Assembly (NCBI RefSeq): GCF_004135625.1
Contig: NZ_SDPV01000001.1
Location: 62,001-126,000 of the forward strand
Length of the DNA stretch: 64,000 nucleotides
Source of the DNA: Pelagerythrobacter rhizovicinus
GTDB taxonomy: Bacteria; Pseudomonadota; Alphaproteobacteria; Sphingomonadales; Sphingomonadaceae
Direction of reading: 5' to 3'
Part shown: positions 46,372 to 54,936 of the stretch, one piece after another
Position numbering within the stretch: the stretch's first letter is position 1
Layout: every line of letters starts with the position of its first letter
Notes under the pieces: generated by a model
What the model was told of the DNA's origin: nothing
The model's database searches: none
What the model saw: only the letters and a program-made list of their open reading frames with translations
Made by a program: the position numbers and the translations under genes

Positions 46372-46974
46372 ATGTCGAATGCCGCCCCTTCCTGGCTAGC
46401 CGGAGCGATCGAGGGCTCGGGGCCGGGCGACGGAAAGCTGACGATCGCGCGCCTCGCCGACGAGCGGAGCCTCGGGCGCGGCGGGTTCACGCTGTCGAGC
46501 CCTGCGTTCATGGACGGGGGCGAGCTCGACCCCTCCTTCACCGCCGACGAGGAAGACGCCGTCGCACCGCCGCTCGAATGGACGGCGCCGCCGCCGGGCA
46601 CGATGGAACTCGCGCTGGTGGTCGAGGATGCCGACGCGGCGGGAGCCGAGGCGCCGTGCCACTGGCTGGTCTGGGGCATCGCAGGCCAGCGCGGCAAGCT
46701 GCTCGAGGGCGAGGTGCCGCCACGTGTGGGCAAGAACGCCCACCGCAATTCCGAGTGGCTTCTGCCGGAGCCGCCGCGCGAGGACGGCGCGCACCGTTAC
46801 GTATTTCAGCTCTTCGCGCTCGACCTGCCGCTCACGCTCATGCCCGGCGCCGGGCGGGACGAACTGGTCGCGGCGATGGAGGGCCATGTGATCGGTGCGG
46901 CCGTTCTGACAGGCAGGTACAAGCGCCAGGCCGAGGATGCCGGGGGCGGGCCCTGGGACGACGATTTCGTGTAA
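46372..46974 (+). CDS. YbhB/PEBP-family protein
   Basis: 200 residues of the phosphatidylethanolamine-binding-like fold: FTLSSPAFMDGGELDPSF, VAPPLEWTAPPPGTMELALV, VEDADA, CHWLVWGI and HRYVFQLFALDLPL. Ligand unknown. The ATG at 46372 has AGGAG 8 bp ahead, better than the one 18 bp earlier. Confidence 0.9.
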   Translation: MSNAAPSWLAGAIEGSGPGDGKLTIARLADERSLGRGGFTLSSPAFMDGGELDPSFTADEEDAVAPPLEWTAPPPGTMELALVVEDADAAGAEAPCHWLVWGIAGQRGKLLEGEVPPRVGKNAHRNSEWLLPEPPREDGAHRYVFQLFALDLPLTLMPGAGRDELVAAMEGHVIGAAVLTGRYKRQAEDAGGGPWDDDFV

Positions 46975-47008
46975 CGTGCAACAAGCCAAGAACAGGAAAG
47001 GACCTAAG

Positions 47009-47260
47009 ATGGCTGGCAAGAACAATGCACTGCAGAAGCCGGTGAACCTCTCATCGGATCTCGAGAATGTCGTGGGCAAGGGGCCGATGACCCGCGCTCA
47101 GGTCACCTCGAAGGTGTGGGACTACATCAAGGCCAACGGTCTTCAGGATTCCAAGGACAAGCGGATGATCAATCCCGATGCCAAGCTCGGCGCGGTGATC
47201 GGAAAGGATCAGATCTCGATGTTCAAGATGACGGCTGCGGTTTCCAAGCACCTCAGCTGA
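47009..47260 (+). CDS. SWIB/MDM2-domain protein
   Basis: 83 residues, nearly all SWIB domain: LENVVGKGPMTRAQVTSKVW DYIKANGLQD, then KRMINPDAKLGAVIGKDQIS MFKMT. Stand-alone bacterial SWIB proteins are related to eukaryotic chromatin-remodelling subunits and may bind DNA or topoisomerase; function here untested. AGGAAAGGA upstream of the ATG. Confidence 0.93.
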   Translation: MAGKNNALQKPVNLSSDLENVVGKGPMTRAQVTSKVWDYIKANGLQDSKDKRMINPDAKLGAVIGKDQISMFKMTAAVSKHLS

Positions 47261-47363
47261 TCCTGCTTCGCCGGCGGTGCAGCGGCTGGTCCGCCGCGCC
47301 GCCGGCACACAGCTTTCCGCCGGCGGATTGGCCGAACCCGTTCGTCATGGCATGAGGAATGGA

Positions 47364-48164
47364 ATGACGATCCGCACTGGAATCGGCGGCTGGACTTATC
47401 CCGATTGGCGCGGGGGAACCTTCTATCCCGAAGGGCTGCGCCAGGCCGACGAGCTTGCCTACGCCTCGCAGCATATCGGGGCGATCGAGATCAACGGCAC
47501 GTTCTACCGCCTGCAGAAGCCGGAGAGCTTCGCCAGATGGCGTGACGAGACGCCCGAGGGCTTCGTCTTCACCCTGAAGGGCTCGCGCTTCGTCACCAAT
47601 CGCCGGGACTTGTCGGAAGCGGGCGAGTCCGTCGCCAAGTTCGTCGGGCAGGGACTCGTCGAGCTCGGCGACAAGCTCGGCCCGCTGCTTTGGCAACTGG
47701 CCAAGACCAAGCGCTTCGATCCCGACGAGATACGCGCTTTCCTCGCCCTTCTGCCCGCCGAGCACGAAGGCGTGCGGCTGCGGCACGCGATCGAGGTAGG
47801 GCACGAGAGCTTCGCCTGCGCGGAGTTCGTAGACCTCGCGCGCGCCGCTTCGGTCGCGATCGTCTGGTCGGAGGACGAGGGCCGGGCCGAGATCGCCGAC
47901 CGCACGGCCGACTTCGCCTATCTGCGGTGCCAGAAGATGCGCTCCGAATGCCCGACCGGCTACGACGACGAGGGCCTCGACCGGATAGCGGCCATGTGCC
48001 TGGCGTGGGCCGACGGACAGGCGCCGCAGGATCTGCCCTACGCAGGCGAACCTGCGGCGCGCGAGGCGGGCGGGGACGTATTCGCTTTCATGATCAACGG
48101 CGCGAAGGAACGCGCCCCGGCGGCCGCGATGGCGCTCGCCGAGAAACTCAGGGGGTCGAAATGA
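47364..48164 (+). CDS. DUF72 family protein
   Basis: 266 residues. TIM-barrel DUF72 features: [20 protein letters not shown] at the N-terminus, [33 protein letters not shown] and the late motif YLRCQ. Function unknown. The ATG at 47364 follows a GAGGA site; 47352 is an alternative. Its stop overlaps the start of the M19 gene (ATGA). Confidence 0.9.
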   Translation: MTIRTGIGGWTYPDWRGGTFYPEGLRQADELAYASQHIGAIEINGTFYRLQKPESFARWRDETPEGFVFTLKGSRFVTNRRDLSEAGESVAKFVGQGLVELGDKLGPLLWQLAKTKRFDPDEIRAFLALLPAEHEGVRLRHAIEVGHESFACAEFVDLARAASVAIVWSEDEGRAEIADRTADFAYLRCQKMRSECPTGYDDEGLDRIAAMCLAWADGQAPQDLPYAGEPAAREAGGDVFAFMINGAKERAPAAAMALAEKLRGSK

Positions 48165-49414
48165 GGGTTGCCTGTCTGCTGTCCGCCGCTGCGCTGCTGG
48201 CGGCATCGAGCCTTTCCGCGCAGTCACCCGAGGCGGTGGCGGAGGCCGCGCTCGAGGCGGCGCCGGTGTTCGACGGGCATAACGACGTGCCGATCCAGCT
48301 CCGCGGGCGCTGGGGGAACGTGATCGGCGACTTCGACTTCGTCGACACGACCGATACCGGCCCCGAGCACGCCGAGCAGCGCACCATGCACACCGACCTC
48401 AACCGGCTGCGCGAGGGCAAGGTCGGGGCGCAGTTCTGGTCGGTCTACGTCTCCGCCGCGCTCGAGGAGCCCGAGGCGGTCCAGGCGACGATCGAGCAGA
48501 TCGATGTTACCAGGCGGCTGGTCGACCGCTATCCCGGCGATCTCGCGCTGGCGCTGACCGCCGACGATGTCGAGGCGGCGGTCGCCGGAGGCAAGATCGC
48601 CTCGCTGCTCGGCATGGAGGGCGGGTACTCGATCGGATCGAGCCTCGCCGTGCTGCGCCAGATGTACGCGCTCGGCGCGCGCTACATGACGCTGACGCAT
48701 TCGCGGAACCTGTCGTGGGCCGATTCCGCGACCGATGCGCCGGAGCATGGCGGCCTCACCGATTTCGGCCGCAACGTGGTGCGCGAGATGAACCGGCTCG
48801 GGATGCTGGTCGATCTCAGCCATGTCAGCGAGCAGACGATGCAGGACGCGCTCGATGTCTCGGTCGCGCCGGTGATCTTCAGCCATTCGGGCGCGCGGGC
48901 GATCAACGGCCATGCGCGCAACGTGCCCGACAGCGTGCTCCGGCGGATGGCCGAGAACGGCGGCGTGGTCATGGTGGTCGCGCTGCCCGGCTATGTCAGC
49001 GAAGACGCGCGCCAGTGGTACGCCCGGCGGCAGGCGGAGGAGGCGCGCCTCTCGACGCTGTGGCAGGGGCAGCCCGACAAGGCCGAGGCGGCGCTTGCCG
49101 AATGGGAGCGCGCCAACCCCGAGCCGAAGGCGACGATTTCCGACATGGCCGATCATATCGACCACATCCGCAAGGTCGCGGGGATCGATCACATCGGGAT
49201 CGGCGGCGACTATGACGGGATGGATACGGGCCCGGTCGGGATGGAGGACGTCTCCGGCTATCCCGCGCTGTTCGTCGAACTCGCCCGGCGCGGCTATAGC
49301 CAGGAGGATCTGGAGAAGATCTCGATGCGCAACGTGCTGCGGGTGATGCGCGATGCCGAGGCGGTGGCCGCGGCGCAGGCCGACCGGCTGCCTATCGAAA
49401 CGCCGGTTGGCTGA
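48161..49414 (+). CDS. Membrane dipeptidase (M19)
   Basis: 417 residues. Signal peptide ending SLSAQ, then the M19 amidohydrolase pattern with zinc ligands in [68 protein letters not shown] and [10 protein letters not shown]. It hydrolyses dipeptides, including some with D-residues, in the periplasm. Its start overlaps the DUF72 stop, so they are co-translated. Confidence 0.93.
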   Translation: MRVACLLSAAALLAASSLSAQSPEAVAEAALEAAPVFDGHNDVPIQLRGRWGNVIGDFDFVDTTDTGPEHAEQRTMHTDLNRLREGKVGAQFWSVYVSAALEEPEAVQATIEQIDVTRRLVDRYPGDLALALTADDVEAAVAGGKIASLLGMEGGYSIGSSLAVLRQMYALGARYMTLTHSRNLSWADSATDAPEHGGLTDFGRNVVREMNRLGMLVDLSHVSEQTMQDALDVSVAPVIFSHSGARAINGHARNVPDSVLRRMAENGGVVMVVALPGYVSEDARQWYARRQAEEARLSTLWQGQPDKAEAALAEWERANPEPKATISDMADHIDHIRKVAGIDHIGIGGDYDGMDTGPVGMEDVSGYPALFVELARRGYSQEDLEKISMRNVLRVMRDAEAVAAAQADRLPIETPVG

Positions 49415-49455
49415 GGACGCAGATTAGTGGAGCGCGGACACTGACCTCGACATCA

Positions 49456-49541
49456 TAACGTCATCCCAGCGAGGGCTGGGATCGCTCTCCTCCAGGTCCG
49501 ACATTGCGGCACCCGATCCCAGCTTTCGCTGGGATGACGGA
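49456..49541. repeat. Palindromic intergenic repeat, GTCATCCCAGC type
   Basis: Inverted ends GTCATCCCAGCGAGGGCTGG GAT and ATCCCAGCTTTCGCTGGGAT GAC with about 40 bp between. It occupies most of the gap between the M19 gene and the DUF3008 gene. Related in its ends to the repeat at 28257-28347. Confidence 0.75.
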
Positions 49542-49551
49542 GTGGCTTCGC

Positions 49552-49740
49552 TCAGTCGTCGGACTTCTTGTCGGGCAGGTCCTCGCGATCGGTATCCGCC
49601 AGTTCCTCAAGCTCGCTCTCGCTCATCGAATCGTACATGCCTTTCGATGCGCCCTTGAGCTCGGAAACCTTGGTGTCTCCGCGCTTGGCGGAGAGCGCGG
49701 CGCCGGCGGCTTTCTGCTGTGCTTTCGATTTGGCGGGCAT
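49552..49740 (-). CDS. DUF3008 small protein
   Basis: 62 residues. Matches DUF3008: MPAKSKAQQKAAGAALSAKR GDTKVSELKGASKGMYDSM. Small, charged, likely stress-related by family context; function unknown. A good GCAAGGAG site precedes the ATG. Confidence 0.92.
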   Translation of the reverse strand: MPAKSKAQQKAAGAALSAKRGDTKVSELKGASKGMYDSMSESELEELADTDREDLPDKKSDD

Positions 49741-49775
49741 CTTGCGGCTCCTTGCTGCCTATGGCCGGGGACGGA

Positions 49776-50081
49776 TCAGGTTCCGACCCGGCCCGGTTCA
49801 TCTGCCGGGCTGTCGCCTTCTTCGGGCGCGTCGAGTTCGTCCACCCGGTCGTCGACGATGCTGTCGGTTCCCGTATCGGGCTGCCTCGCCTCGATCCGGC
49901 CTTCCACAGTGGCCTGGCTCTCGTCTTCACCTTGCGTCAGCGCCCCTGTGACCCAGATGATGGTCAGGAAGGCGATTGCGAGGAACGTGCCGACGATCAG
50001 CACCCAGCGCACCACGCCTTCCTTGGAGGCGCCGCTCGCCTCGGTTTCGTTCATGTGAACTTCGTCGCCCCGACGTTCCAT
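49776..50081 (-). CDS. Small single-pass membrane protein
   Basis: 101 residues with one transmembrane helix (about 24-47, RWVLIVGTFLAIAFLTIIWV) and an acidic C-terminal tail rich in Asp and Glu. MNETEAS nine codons in (50054) is an alternative start. Function unknown. It is 94 bp downstream of dapD's stop-distal side on the same strand as dapD. Confidence 0.6.
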   Translation of the reverse strand: MERRGDEVHMNETEASGASKEGVVRWVLIVGTFLAIAFLTIIWVTGALTQGEDESQATVEGRIEARQPDTGTDSIVDDRVDELDAPEEGDSPADEPGRVGT

Positions 50082-50174
50082 TGCTCTCGCTCCCGCAGAC
50101 TGTTGCCCGACCCGTTGTGGTTCGGAAGAAACTACGTCTGGCGAGCGCCAATGTTCCTGTCGGGGCGGGACGGC

Positions 50175-50996
50175 TCAGTCGCGCAGAAGCTCGTTGATTC
50201 CGGTCTTTTCGCGCGTCTGCGCGTCGACGGTCTTCACGATCACCGCGCAGGCGAGCGAGGGGCCGCCGTGCGGATCGGGGAGCGTGCCGGGCACGACCAC
50301 CGAGTAGGGCGGGATCTCGCCGCGCGTGATTGTGCCGGTCGCGCGGTCGACGATCTTGGTCGACTGGGTGATGAACACGCCCATCGCGACCACGCTGCCT
50401 TCGCCGACGATCACGCCTTCGACGATTTCGGAACGTGCGCCGATGAAGCAGTTGTCGCCGATGATCGTCGGGTTGGCCTGCAGCGGCTCGAGCACGCCGC
50501 CGATCCCGGCGCCGGCGGAGATGTGGCAGTTCCTGCCCACTTGCGCGCAGCTGCCGACCGAGGCCCAGGTGTCGATCATCGTGCCGTCGCCGACATGCGC
50601 GCCGATGTTGACGAAGCTGGGCATCAGCACCACGCCCCTGCCGATATGGCTGCCGCGCCGCACGATCGCGCCGGGCACGACGCGGAAGCCGGCGGCGGCG
50701 AAGCGCGCGTCGTCCCACCCGGCGAACTTGCTCGGCACCTTGTCGTAGGCGGGGGCGCCGACCGCGCCCTCGATCACGGCATTGTCGCGCAGGCGGAAGG
50801 AGAGCAGCACGGCCTTCTTGAGCCACTGGTTGACTTTCCAGCCTCCCTGGCCGTCCGGCTCGGCGACGCGGGCCTGGCCGCTGTCGATCAGCTCGATCGC
50901 CGTCTCGACCTGCTCGCGAATGTCCGTGGAGTGCGGGCCGACGTCGGCGCGGTTCTCCCAAGCGGCTTCGATGGCGGTTTCGAGTTCGGCTGACAT
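50175..50996 (-). CDS. dapD: Tetrahydrodipicolinate N-succinyltransferase
   Basis: 273 residues, normal DapD length. N-terminal helical domain followed by left-handed beta-helix hexapeptide repeats ([40 protein letters not shown]) and [13 protein letters not shown]-type segments (here [18 protein letters not shown]). It succinylates tetrahydrodipicolinate in the lysine and peptidoglycan diaminopimelate pathway. No other dap gene is in the window. Confidence 0.97.
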   Translation of the reverse strand: MSAELETAIEAAWENRADVGPHSTDIREQVETAIELIDSGQARVAEPDGQGGWKVNQWLKKAVLLSFRLRDNAVIEGAVGAPAYDKVPSKFAGWDDARFAAAGFRVVPGAIVRRGSHIGRGVVLMPSFVNIGAHVGDGTMIDTWASVGSCAQVGRNCHISAGAGIGGVLEPLQANPTIIGDNCFIGARSEIVEGVIVGEGSVVAMGVFITQSTKIVDRATGTITRGEIPPYSVVVPGTLPDPHGGPSLACAVIVKTVDAQTREKTGINELLRD

Positions 50997-51074
50997 GCGG
51001 CGCTCCGGTCGTTTGATAAAGGCGCCCGGCTGCTAGCGGTGGGCGGAGGTGGGGGCAAGCAAGCAAAAGCGCGA

Positions 51075-51152
51075 GTCCCCGCGGAGGCGGGGACCTCAGG
51101 CTATCGGGCGGAGCGCCAGCGGCCTGAGGCCCCTGCCTTCGCAGGGGCTCGG
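51075..51152. repeat. Direct repeat flanking the kinase gene, left copy
   Basis: Contains GGGGACCTC, AGCGCCAGCGGCCTGAGGCC and a terminal hairpin CCCCTGCCTTCGCAGGGGC. The same blocks, in the same order and orientation, recur at 52243-52320 on the other side of the phosphotransferase gene. Confidence 0.75.
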
Positions 51153-52226
51153 CTAGCTTTGTAGTCCCGCGGCTTGTGCGAACTGATAGGCCCGCTCGAC
51201 CAGCGGCTTCACGCGCTCCGACATCTGCTTGGCATGGGCGGAGGAGGCGGTGCCGTCGATCACGCGCTTCTTGATGCCCTGCATGATGCCCGCGAGGCGG
51301 AACAGGTTGTAGGCGAAGTACCAGTCCATCGGCGGCACCGGATAGCCGGTGCGCGCGACATAGCGCTCCACCGCCTCGTGCACCGTCGGGATGCCGAGCG
51401 CCTCCAGATCGAGCCCCAGCAGCCCCGCGCGCCCGTCGGTCGGGTTGTACCAGTTGAGCATGAGATAGGCGAAGTCGGCGACCGGGTCGCCGAGTGTGGA
51501 CAGTTCCCAGTCGAGCACCGCGATCACGCGATTCTCGTCAGCCGCGAAGATCATGTTGTCGAGCCGGTAATCGCCGTGGACGACGCTCGATTCGTGTTGC
51601 GGCGGGATCGTCTCGGGCAACCATTCGATTAGCCGGTCCATCTCCGGGATCGTCTCGGTTTCGGAGAGGCGATACTGCTTGGTCCAGCGCGCGATCTGGC
51701 GCGCGCAGTAATCGGTCGGCTTGCCGAAATCGGACAGGCCGATGGCGTCGGGGTCCTTCAGGTGGAGGTCCGCCATCGTGTCGATCATCGCGTGATAGAT
51801 CTCGCGGCGCTCGCCGGGCGTATTGTTCGGCAGCGCGCCGTTCCACAGGGATCGGCCGTCGGCGAGGCTCATGACGAAGAACTTCGACCTGATCACCTCG
51901 GGATCCTCGCACAGGCCGTAGGGCCGGGGAACGGGAAAGCCGGTCGGGTGGAGCGCGGCCATCACGCGGTATTCACGATCGACCGCGTGGGCGCTCGGCA
52001 GCAGCTTGCCGAACGGCTGGCGCCGGAGGACGTAGGACGCGCGCGGCGTGTCGACGCGGTAGGTCGGGTTCGACTGACCGCCCTTGAACTTGGCGAGCGT
52101 CAAGGGCCCTTCGAAGCCCTCGACGTTGGCCGCCATCCAGGCCGTCAGCGCCGCTTCGTCGAGCTTGTCACGCTCGGGCACTTCGACAGTGCCGACCATT
52201 TCCTTCTCGTAGTCGATTTCGCTCAT
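51153..52226 (-). CDS. APH-like phosphotransferase, ACAD10/11 kinase-domain type
   Basis: 357 residues. Aminoglycoside phosphotransferase-like kinase fold: glycine-rich KFKGGQSNPTYRVDTP, catalytic VVHGDYRLDNMIF and metal-binding VIAVLDWELSTLGDPVADFA. This subgroup corresponds to the N-terminal kinase domain of human ACAD10/ACAD11 and to LvaA, which phosphorylate 4-hydroxyacyl-CoA. An ACAD11-like dehydrogenase is encoded two genes away on the same strand, supporting that reading. The ATG at 52226 (MSEIDYEKEM) avoids translating the upstream repeat. Confidence 0.85.
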   Translation of the reverse strand: MSEIDYEKEMVGTVEVPERDKLDEAALTAWMAANVEGFEGPLTLAKFKGGQSNPTYRVDTPRASYVLRRQPFGKLLPSAHAVDREYRVMAALHPTGFPVPRPYGLCEDPEVIRSKFFVMSLADGRSLWNGALPNNTPGERREIYHAMIDTMADLHLKDPDAIGLSDFGKPTDYCARQIARWTKQYRLSETETIPEMDRLIEWLPETIPPQHESSVVHGDYRLDNMIFAADENRVIAVLDWELSTLGDPVADFAYLMLNWYNPTDGRAGLLGLDLEALGIPTVHEAVERYVARTGYPVPPMDWYFAYNLFRLAGIMQGIKKRVIDGTASSAHAKQMSERVKPLVERAYQFAQAAGLQS

Positions 52227-52242
52227 TTTTGCCCTGATCCGT

Positions 52243-52320
52243 GTCCCAGCGAAGGCTGGGACCTCCTTCAATCTGGCGAAGCGCCAGCGGCCTGAGGCCC
52301 CAGCCTTCGCTGGGGCTCGC
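52243..52320. repeat. Direct repeat flanking the kinase gene, right copy
   Basis: Begins TCCCAGCGAAGGCTGGGACC and carries AGCGCCAGCGGCCTGAGGCC then CCCAGCCTTCGCTGGGGCTC, matching the left copy at 51075-51152 in the same direction. Confidence 0.75.
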
Positions 52321-52335
52321 AATGGTGTGCGGTTG

Positions 52336-53427
52336 TCAGTCGAACACCACCACGCTGCGTGCGCTGTGGCCGGCGCGCATCTTGTCGAAGCCTTCGTTGA
52401 TCGCCTCGAGCGGGATGCGCTCGGCGATGATCGTGTCGAGATCGAGCAGGCCGCGCATGTAGAAATCGACGAGCCGCGGCAGGTCGACCGGGAAGTGGTT
52501 CATCCCCATGATCGCGCCCTGCAGCTTCTTGCCCGAGAGCAGGTCCATCGCGCCGAGCCCGACCTTGCAGTCGAGCGGCATCATGCCAAGGATCGTCGCC
52601 GTGCCTCCGCGGCGCAGGACCTTGACCGCGAGGTCGGCGCTCGCCTGGCGCCCGACCGCCTCGATCGCGTGATCGACGCCGCCATTCGAAATGCGCACGA
52701 TCTCTTCCACCGCGTTGTCGGCCAGCGCATCGACGGTATGGGTCGCCCCGAGCACTTTGGCGAGTTCGCGTTTCTCGGGCAGGGGATCGACCGCGATCAC
52801 CCGGCCCGCGCCGGCGATCCGCGCGGCGTTGACCGTTGCGAGGCCCACGCCGCCGCAGCCGATCACCGCCACCGTCTCGCCCGGCACGACCTTGCAGGCG
52901 TTGAAGACCGCGCCCGCTCCGGTCGTCACCGCGCAGCCGATCACCGCCGCACGATCGAGCGGCATGTCCTTGTCGATCGCAACGCAGGCGTGCTCGTGGA
53001 TCAGCATCTGCTCGCTGAAGGCCGAGAGGTTGAGCATCTGGTTGACCGTGCCCAAACCGTCGGCGCGCGTGATACGCGGCGTATCGGTCGGCGCGCGCCG
53101 CGTGTCGCCGCCGAGGCACAGGGCCATGCGGCCGGTGACGCAGAACTCGCAGTGCCCGCAGAAGGCGGAGAGGCAGGTGACGACGTGATCGCCCGGCTTC
53201 ACCGTCCTGACCTCGCTTCCGACCGCGCGCACCACGCCGGCCGCCTCATGCCCCGGAACGCAGGGCAGCGGATGCGGATAGGCACCGTCGATGAAGTGGA
53301 GGTCCGAATGGCACAGGCCGCAGGCCTTGGTGTCGATCAGGACTTCGTGCGGAAGGGGATCGGCCAATTCGATCTCGCCGATGACGAGGCCGTTTCCGGG
53401 TTGTTCGAGGATTGCTGCCTTGGCCAT
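52336..53427 (-). CDS. Zinc-dependent alcohol dehydrogenase, MDR family
   Basis: 363 residues. Catalytic zinc ligands in CGLCHSDLHFIDGAYPHPLP and VPGHEAAGVV, structural zinc in SAFCGHCEFCVTGRMALC and NAD-binding VAVIGCGGVGLATVNAARIA. Class III-like architecture, probably acting on a medium-chain or CoA-linked alcohol. It lies between the kinase and the ACAD11-like gene on the same strand, suggesting it handles the same substrate chain. Confidence 0.92.
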   Translation of the reverse strand: MAKAAILEQPGNGLVIGEIELADPLPHEVLIDTKACGLCHSDLHFIDGAYPHPLPCVPGHEAAGVVRAVGSEVRTVKPGDHVVTCLSAFCGHCEFCVTGRMALCLGGDTRRAPTDTPRITRADGLGTVNQMLNLSAFSEQMLIHEHACVAIDKDMPLDRAAVIGCAVTTGAGAVFNACKVVPGETVAVIGCGGVGLATVNAARIAGAGRVIAVDPLPEKRELAKVLGATHTVDALADNAVEEIVRISNGGVDHAIEAVGRQASADLAVKVLRRGGTATILGMMPLDCKVGLGAMDLLSGKKLQGAIMGMNHFPVDLPRLVDFYMRGLLDLDTIIAERIPLEAINEGFDKMRAGHSARSVVVFD

Positions 53428-53439
53428 AATTCCCTTTCA

Positions 53440-53558
53440 TCCCTTCCCGCTTGCGGGAGGGGCAGCGAGACTTGGGCTTGCCCCGCAAGTTCTAGTCGCA
53501 GCGGGGTGGGCCTTTCGGCCCATGCCCACCCCCGCCCCCTCCCGCAAGCGGGAGGGGA
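53440..53558. repeat. Dispersed palindromic repeat, family B, copy 2
   Basis: Starts CCCTTCCCGCTTGCGGGAGG, includes GCGAGACTTG, TAGTCGCAGCGGGGTGGGCC and CATGCCCACCCCCGCCCCCT and ends CCCTCCCGCAAGCGGGAGGG. It separates the alcohol dehydrogenase gene from the acyl-CoA dehydrogenase gene. Confidence 0.85.
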
Positions 53559-53565
53559 GAGATTG

Positions 53566-54852
53566 TCAGCGGGTCGCCCCGATATCGCCCGAGCTCATCG
53601 TGTCGCTGCCCGGCTGCGGCGCGTGCTTGGCGAACTCCATCCGCGCGATCGAGCGGGCATGGACTTCGTCCGGCCCATCGGCGAGGCGGAGGGTGCGCTG
53701 GTGCGCGTAGGCTTTGGCGAGGCCGAAGTCTTCCGACACGCCGCCGCCGCCGTGCGCCTGGATGGCATCGTCGATGATCTTCAGCGCCATGTTCGGCGCC
53801 TGGACCTTGATCATGGCGATTTCCTGCTTGGCGGACTTGTTGCCCACCTTGTCCATCATGTCCGCCGCCTTGAGGCAGAGCAGGCGGGTCATGTCGATGT
53901 CGATGCGGGCGCGGGCGATGCGTTCCTCCCACACCGAATGCTTGTAGATCGGCTTGCCGAACGCCTCGCGCTCCTGCAGCCGTCGGCACATCTTCGCCAG
54001 CGCTTCCTCGGCGATGCCGATCGTGCGCATGCAGTGGTGGATGCGGCCCGGGCCAAGGCGGCCTTGCGCGATCTCGAACCCGCGCCCTTCGCCGAGCAAC
54101 AGGTTCTCGGCCGGGACGCGCACGTCCTTGAGCGCGATCTCCATGTGGCCGTGCGGGGCGTCGTCGTAGCCGAAGACGGGCAGGTGGCGCTCGATCGTAA
54201 CGCCCTCGGCGTCGAGCGGCATGACGATCATCGACTGCTGCTGGTGTCGCTGGGCGCCGAAATCGGTCTTGCCCATGACGATCGCGATCTTGCACCGCGG
54301 GTCGCCCGCGCCCGACGACCACCACTTGCGGCCGTTGATGACGTAGTGATCGCCGTCGCGCTCGATGCGCGTCTCGATATTGGTCGCATCCGAGCTGGCG
54401 ACGCGCGGCTCGGTCATCAGGAAGGCGGAGCGGATCTCGCCCTCCATCAGCGGCTTCAGCCATTGTTCCTTCTGCTCGCGCGTGCCGTAGCGGTGGAACA
54501 CTTCCATGTTCCCCGTGTCCGGCGCGGAGCAGTTGAAGACCTCGCTCGCCCACCCGATGCGGCCCATTTCCTCGGCGCAGAGCGCGTATTCGAGATTGGT
54601 CAGGCCCGGTCCGTCGAATTCGAACGTGTCGTCGACGTGGTTGAGTTGGCCCTGCGGCGGCATGAACAGGTTCCAGATGCCCTGCGCCTTGGCCTTGGCC
54701 TTCATGTCCTCGACGATCGGGATGACTTTCCAGCGGTCGCCTTCCGCATCCTGCTCGGCATAAGTGTCGACATTCGGGCGCACGTTGGCTTCGATGAAGT
54801 CGCGTACGCGGTCGCGCCAGTACTGCTGCCGTTCGGTGGGTTCGAAGTTCAT
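53566..54852 (-). CDS. Acyl-CoA dehydrogenase, ACAD11-like
   Basis: 428 residues. Very like the C-terminal part of human ACAD11 as I recall it: [60 protein letters not shown] and [20 protein letters not shown]. At the usual catalytic-Glu loop it reads LADGPDEVH, with Asp in place of the YEGT-type Glu, as in that subgroup. With the APH-like kinase on the same strand it forms the split version of the human fusion and may eliminate phosphate from 4-phosphoacyl-CoA. Confidence 0.93.
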   Translation of the reverse strand: MNFEPTERQQYWRDRVRDFIEANVRPNVDTYAEQDAEGDRWKVIPIVEDMKAKAKAQGIWNLFMPPQGQLNHVDDTFEFDGPGLTNLEYALCAEEMGRIGWASEVFNCSAPDTGNMEVFHRYGTREQKEQWLKPLMEGEIRSAFLMTEPRVASSDATNIETRIERDGDHYVINGRKWWSSGAGDPRCKIAIVMGKTDFGAQRHQQQSMIVMPLDAEGVTIERHLPVFGYDDAPHGHMEIALKDVRVPAENLLLGEGRGFEIAQGRLGPGRIHHCMRTIGIAEEALAKMCRRLQEREAFGKPIYKHSVWEERIARARIDIDMTRLLCLKAADMMDKVGNKSAKQEIAMIKVQAPNMALKIIDDAIQAHGGGGVSEDFGLAKAYAHQRTLRLADGPDEVHARSIARMEFAKHAPQPGSDTMSSGDIGATR

Positions 54853-54936
54853 GGTCCGCTCAATCCTCTTTCGTGTCTCGATTCCGTTTCACGGCGAAAC
54901 TGGCAGAGCCGCATGGCCCCGCCAAGCCGCAATCTG

